DNA of 64,000 bases from Gammaproteobacteria bacterium (GTDB lineage Bacteria > Pseudomonadota > Gammaproteobacteria > Xanthomonadales > SZUA-36): NCBI GenBank assembly GCA_030431095.1, contig JAUIJU010000017.1:1-64000 (forward strand), given 5' to 3'. The notes below the pieces were generated by a model. That model made no database searches, was not told the DNA's origin, and worked only from the letters and a program-made list of their open reading frames with translations. Shown piece by piece: positions 62,346 to 64,000 of this stretch; position 1 is the stretch's first letter; each line of letters starts with the position of its first letter. The translations under genes were made by a program, and so were the position numbers.

Positions 62346-63809
62346 ATTCCCGTAAGACTGATCATCGCCGCGGCGCTGGCGATCATCGCGGTGGTGGCCT
62401 TAGCCCTGCTGCTGCTGGTGACCGACACCGCGCTGTCGGTGTGGGAGCGGCTGGCCGCGGCCCCCGCCTGGATCCGCTATGGCTGGATTTTCGGCGTGTC
62501 CGTGGTGTCCCTCGGCCTGACCGCACTGGCCTGGCGCTGGCTGCGTCCGCGGACGGAGTCCGCCACCAGCAGCGACGCACCGCCGCCTTCGCCAGAGTCT
62601 CTGGAGCAGGCCCTGGAGGACGCGTCCGCCGCGGGCGTGGACGTGGCCCCAGCCCTGGCGGAATTGCACGAACAGCGCCGACGCAAGGACGGCGGCAAAA
62701 TTCACATCGCCGTGTTCGGTGAAGTCAGCACCGGCAAGAGCGCCCTGGTGCGGGCCCTGCTCCCCGAGGCCGACGCCTCCTCGGACGCTCGTGCCGGCAC
62801 CACGGTGCAGATACGACACTACGACTGGACGGCGGATGGCGGTGACCACGTCGTGATCACCGATCTGCCCGGATTCAACCTCGACGATGACGCACGGGTA
62901 CTGGCCGAAGCCCGGCGCGCGCACCTGGTGGTATTCCTGGTAGACGGCGACCTGTCCGCTTCGCAGTTCGCACAACTGGAACGGCTGCGGACGCTCGACA
63001 AACCGCTGCTGCTGGCCCTCAACAAGTCCGACCGATACGACGCGGAAGAACTCGATGCCCTGTGCCGGCGCTTGGCGGAACGCACCGGGCTGGCGCCGCG
63101 GGAGATCGTCACCGTGCGCAGCGGCGGACGCGAGGACGTCGTGCGGATGCTCGCCGACGGCAGAGAAGAACGCGAAACCCGCCCGCGAGAGGCCGACGTG
63201 GAACCCCTGCGCCAGGCCATCCAGGCGCGACTGGACCGGAACGCCCCGCTGATGGAGCAGCTGCGCGACACCGCCGTGCTGTTGCTGGCCTCGGAACGTC
63301 TCGACGAGGCCCGTCAGGCGCACCGTGAGGAAAAAGCGGATGCCCTGGTCGGCACCTATTCACGGCGCGCAATGATCGGCGCCCTGGCCGCGGTGGCGCC
63401 GGGCTCCGACCTCGTCATCCAGGGCGTGCTCGCCACCCGCCTGGTGCAGGAACTGTGCGCGCTGTACGACGTTCCGGCACGCGAGGTGGAAGTCGACGAG
63501 TTTCTCAAGCTGGCCGGGGGCCGCGTGCGCAAGTTGAGCGCCCTGACCCTGGCCATCGCCGGCAATGCCCTGAAAGCCTTCCCTGGCCTGGGGACCTTGA
63601 CCGGCGGGCTGCTGCACGCGGTGGCCTACGGCATGATTTTCGACAGCCTGGGGCGCGCCGCGGCCCAGACCCTGGCCACGCGCGGGGACCTTCGTCCCCT
63701 GCCGGCGGCCCGCGCCTTCGAGGAGAATCTCAGTGACGTTCTGGAACAGGGCGCGGGACGCTTTGCGCGCCTGGCGGTCCGGGAAGCGCGCGAGCGCGAC
63801 CCTGCCTGA
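62346..63809 (+). CDS. DUF697-type membrane GTPase, candidate ATT start
   Basis: The 487-residue protein has two N-terminal membrane segments (about 3-23, 45-62), then a GTPase domain with GEVSTGKSA (G1, about 120), DLPGF (G3) and NKSD (G4). A C-terminal DUF697-like helical region (AMIGALAAVAPGSDLVIQGVLATRLV) follows. The start is unusual: an optimal AGGGAG seven bases upstream points to ATT 62346 and the first membrane segment begins there, whereas the GTG at 62391 would remove half of it and has no ribosome-binding site. CTG 62358 is another option. It overlaps the next GTPase gene. Role unknown; a membrane or stress function is inference. Confidence 0.8.
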   Translation: MPVRLIIAAALAIIAVVALALLLLVTDTALSVWERLAAAPAWIRYGWIFGVSVVSLGLTALAWRWLRPRTESATSSDAPPPSPESLEQALEDASAAGVDVAPALAELHEQRRRKDGGKIHIAVFGEVSTGKSALVRALLPEADASSDARAGTTVQIRHYDWTADGGDHVVITDLPGFNLDDDARVLAEARRAHLVVFLVDGDLSASQFAQLERLRTLDKPLLLALNKSDRYDAEELDALCRRLAERTGLAPREIVTVRSGGREDVVRMLADGREERETRPREADVEPLRQAIQARLDRNAPLMEQLRDTAVLLLASERLDEARQAHREEKADALVGTYSRRAMIGALAAVAPGSDLVIQGVLATRLVQELCALYDVPAREVEVDEFLKLAGGRVRKLSALTLAIAGNALKAFPGLGTLTGGLLHAVAYGMIFDSLGRAAAQTLATRGDLRPLPAARAFEENLSDVLEQGAGRFARLAVREARERDPA

Positions 63810-64000
63810 CGCCCACCTGCTGGAAGCCAATCGCAACCTGCGGGAACTGCTGGAGGACACCAGCGTTCCCGCGGCGGTACGCCAGGCGCTCGAACCGGAG
63901 TTCCGCGAGGTGGAACGCCTGGCGGAGAAACTGCGGCGCGAGGAGATTCATCTCGCGGTATTCGGTCGCGTGGGCACCGGAAAATCCTCCCTGTGCAACG
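63733..64000 (+). CDS. Second GTPase gene, N-terminal part (cut by window edge)
   Basis: A GTG at 63733 with GAGGAG seven bases upstream opens MTFWNRARDALRAWRSGKRA and continues to the window edge (about 89 codons). Near the end it has HLAVFGRVGTGKSS (Walker A), matching the first GTPase, so these are tandem paralogues. The GTG lies 77 bases before the end of the preceding gene in another frame. The rest of the protein is outside the window. DUF697 membership is inferred from the neighbour. Confidence 0.82.
   Translation, partial: MTFWNRARDALRAWRSGKRASATLPDAHLLEANRNLRELLEDTSVPAAVRQALEPEFREVERLAEKLRREEIHLAVFGRVGTGKSSLCN

Overview
The window is GC-rich chromosomal DNA from a gammaproteobacterium. 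The evidence is the pilU-pilT / yggS-proC-yggT-DUF4426 block, homodimeric-type pyruvate dehydrogenase AceE, glycolytic tkt-gap-pgk, aroK-aroB-hemE, and many outer-membrane beta-barrel proteins with signal peptides. Paired arylsulfatases, a TPR-sulfotransferase, a Pla-1/cef-type lipase and an exosortase H point to a free-living, probably marine lineage near Chromatiales, Woeseiales or Xanthomonadales. I cannot place it more precisely. I see no tRNA, rRNA, CRISPR array, IS element or prophage.

Layout. 1-5.8 kb (minus): extracellular lipase, DUF1302 and DUF1329 proteins, and a YCF48-like protein cut by the edge; together a cell-surface hydrophobic-compound cluster. 6.1-7.9 kb (plus): an SLC13 anion/sodium symporter and a small exported protein. 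7.9-18.5 kb (minus): a pyruvate-node block pyk, maeB, aceE, aceF, a retropepsin-like protease gene and lpdA. 18.7-30.5 kb (plus): two paralogous arylsulfatases, then a tightly coupled moxR-DUF58-DUF4381-batA-batB-TPR-batD operon ending in an octaheme cytochrome c with a TPR tail. 30.6-37.9 kb (minus): a TPP riboswitch driving a thiamine-binding protein, a PnuC-family transporter and a phosphotransferase (a thiamine salvage cassette), followed by a surface/secretion group (W/Y-rich repeat protein, outer-membrane barrel, parvulin, HupE/UreJ, DUF4136 lipoprotein).

38.0-40.3 kb (plus): a patatin fused to a BamA-like barrel (type Vd secretion). 40.3-46.8 kb (minus): tkt-gap-pgk, an AgcS sodium/amino-acid symporter and a universal stress protein. 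47.0-50.4 kb (plus): an outer-membrane barrel, a TPR-sulfotransferase and a small secreted protein. 50.5-55.5 kb (minus): a zinc-ribbon membrane protein, an OmpR-type two-component pair preceded by a 116-bp tandem repeat, and the pilus-retraction ATPases PilU and PilT. 55.6-58.3 kb (plus): yggS, proC, yggT and DUF4426, the last behind a structured leader. 58.3-59.4 kb (minus): exosortase H and pdxH. 59.5-64 kb (plus): aroK, aroB, hemE and two overlapping DUF697-type GTPase genes, the second cut by the edge.

Themes. Central carbon enzymes converge on pyruvate and acetyl-CoA. Sulfate-ester enzymes (two sulfatases, one sulfotransferase) sit near a MoxR/VWA chaperone-like operon. Thiamine salvage is riboswitch-controlled in the same window as three TPP-dependent or TPP-linked activities (AceE, Tkt, PDH). 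The items most worth following up are the thiamine cassette, the MoxR/Bat-octaheme operon, the tandem repeat before the two-component system, the structured leader before DUF4426, and the exosortase H gene with no visible substrate.
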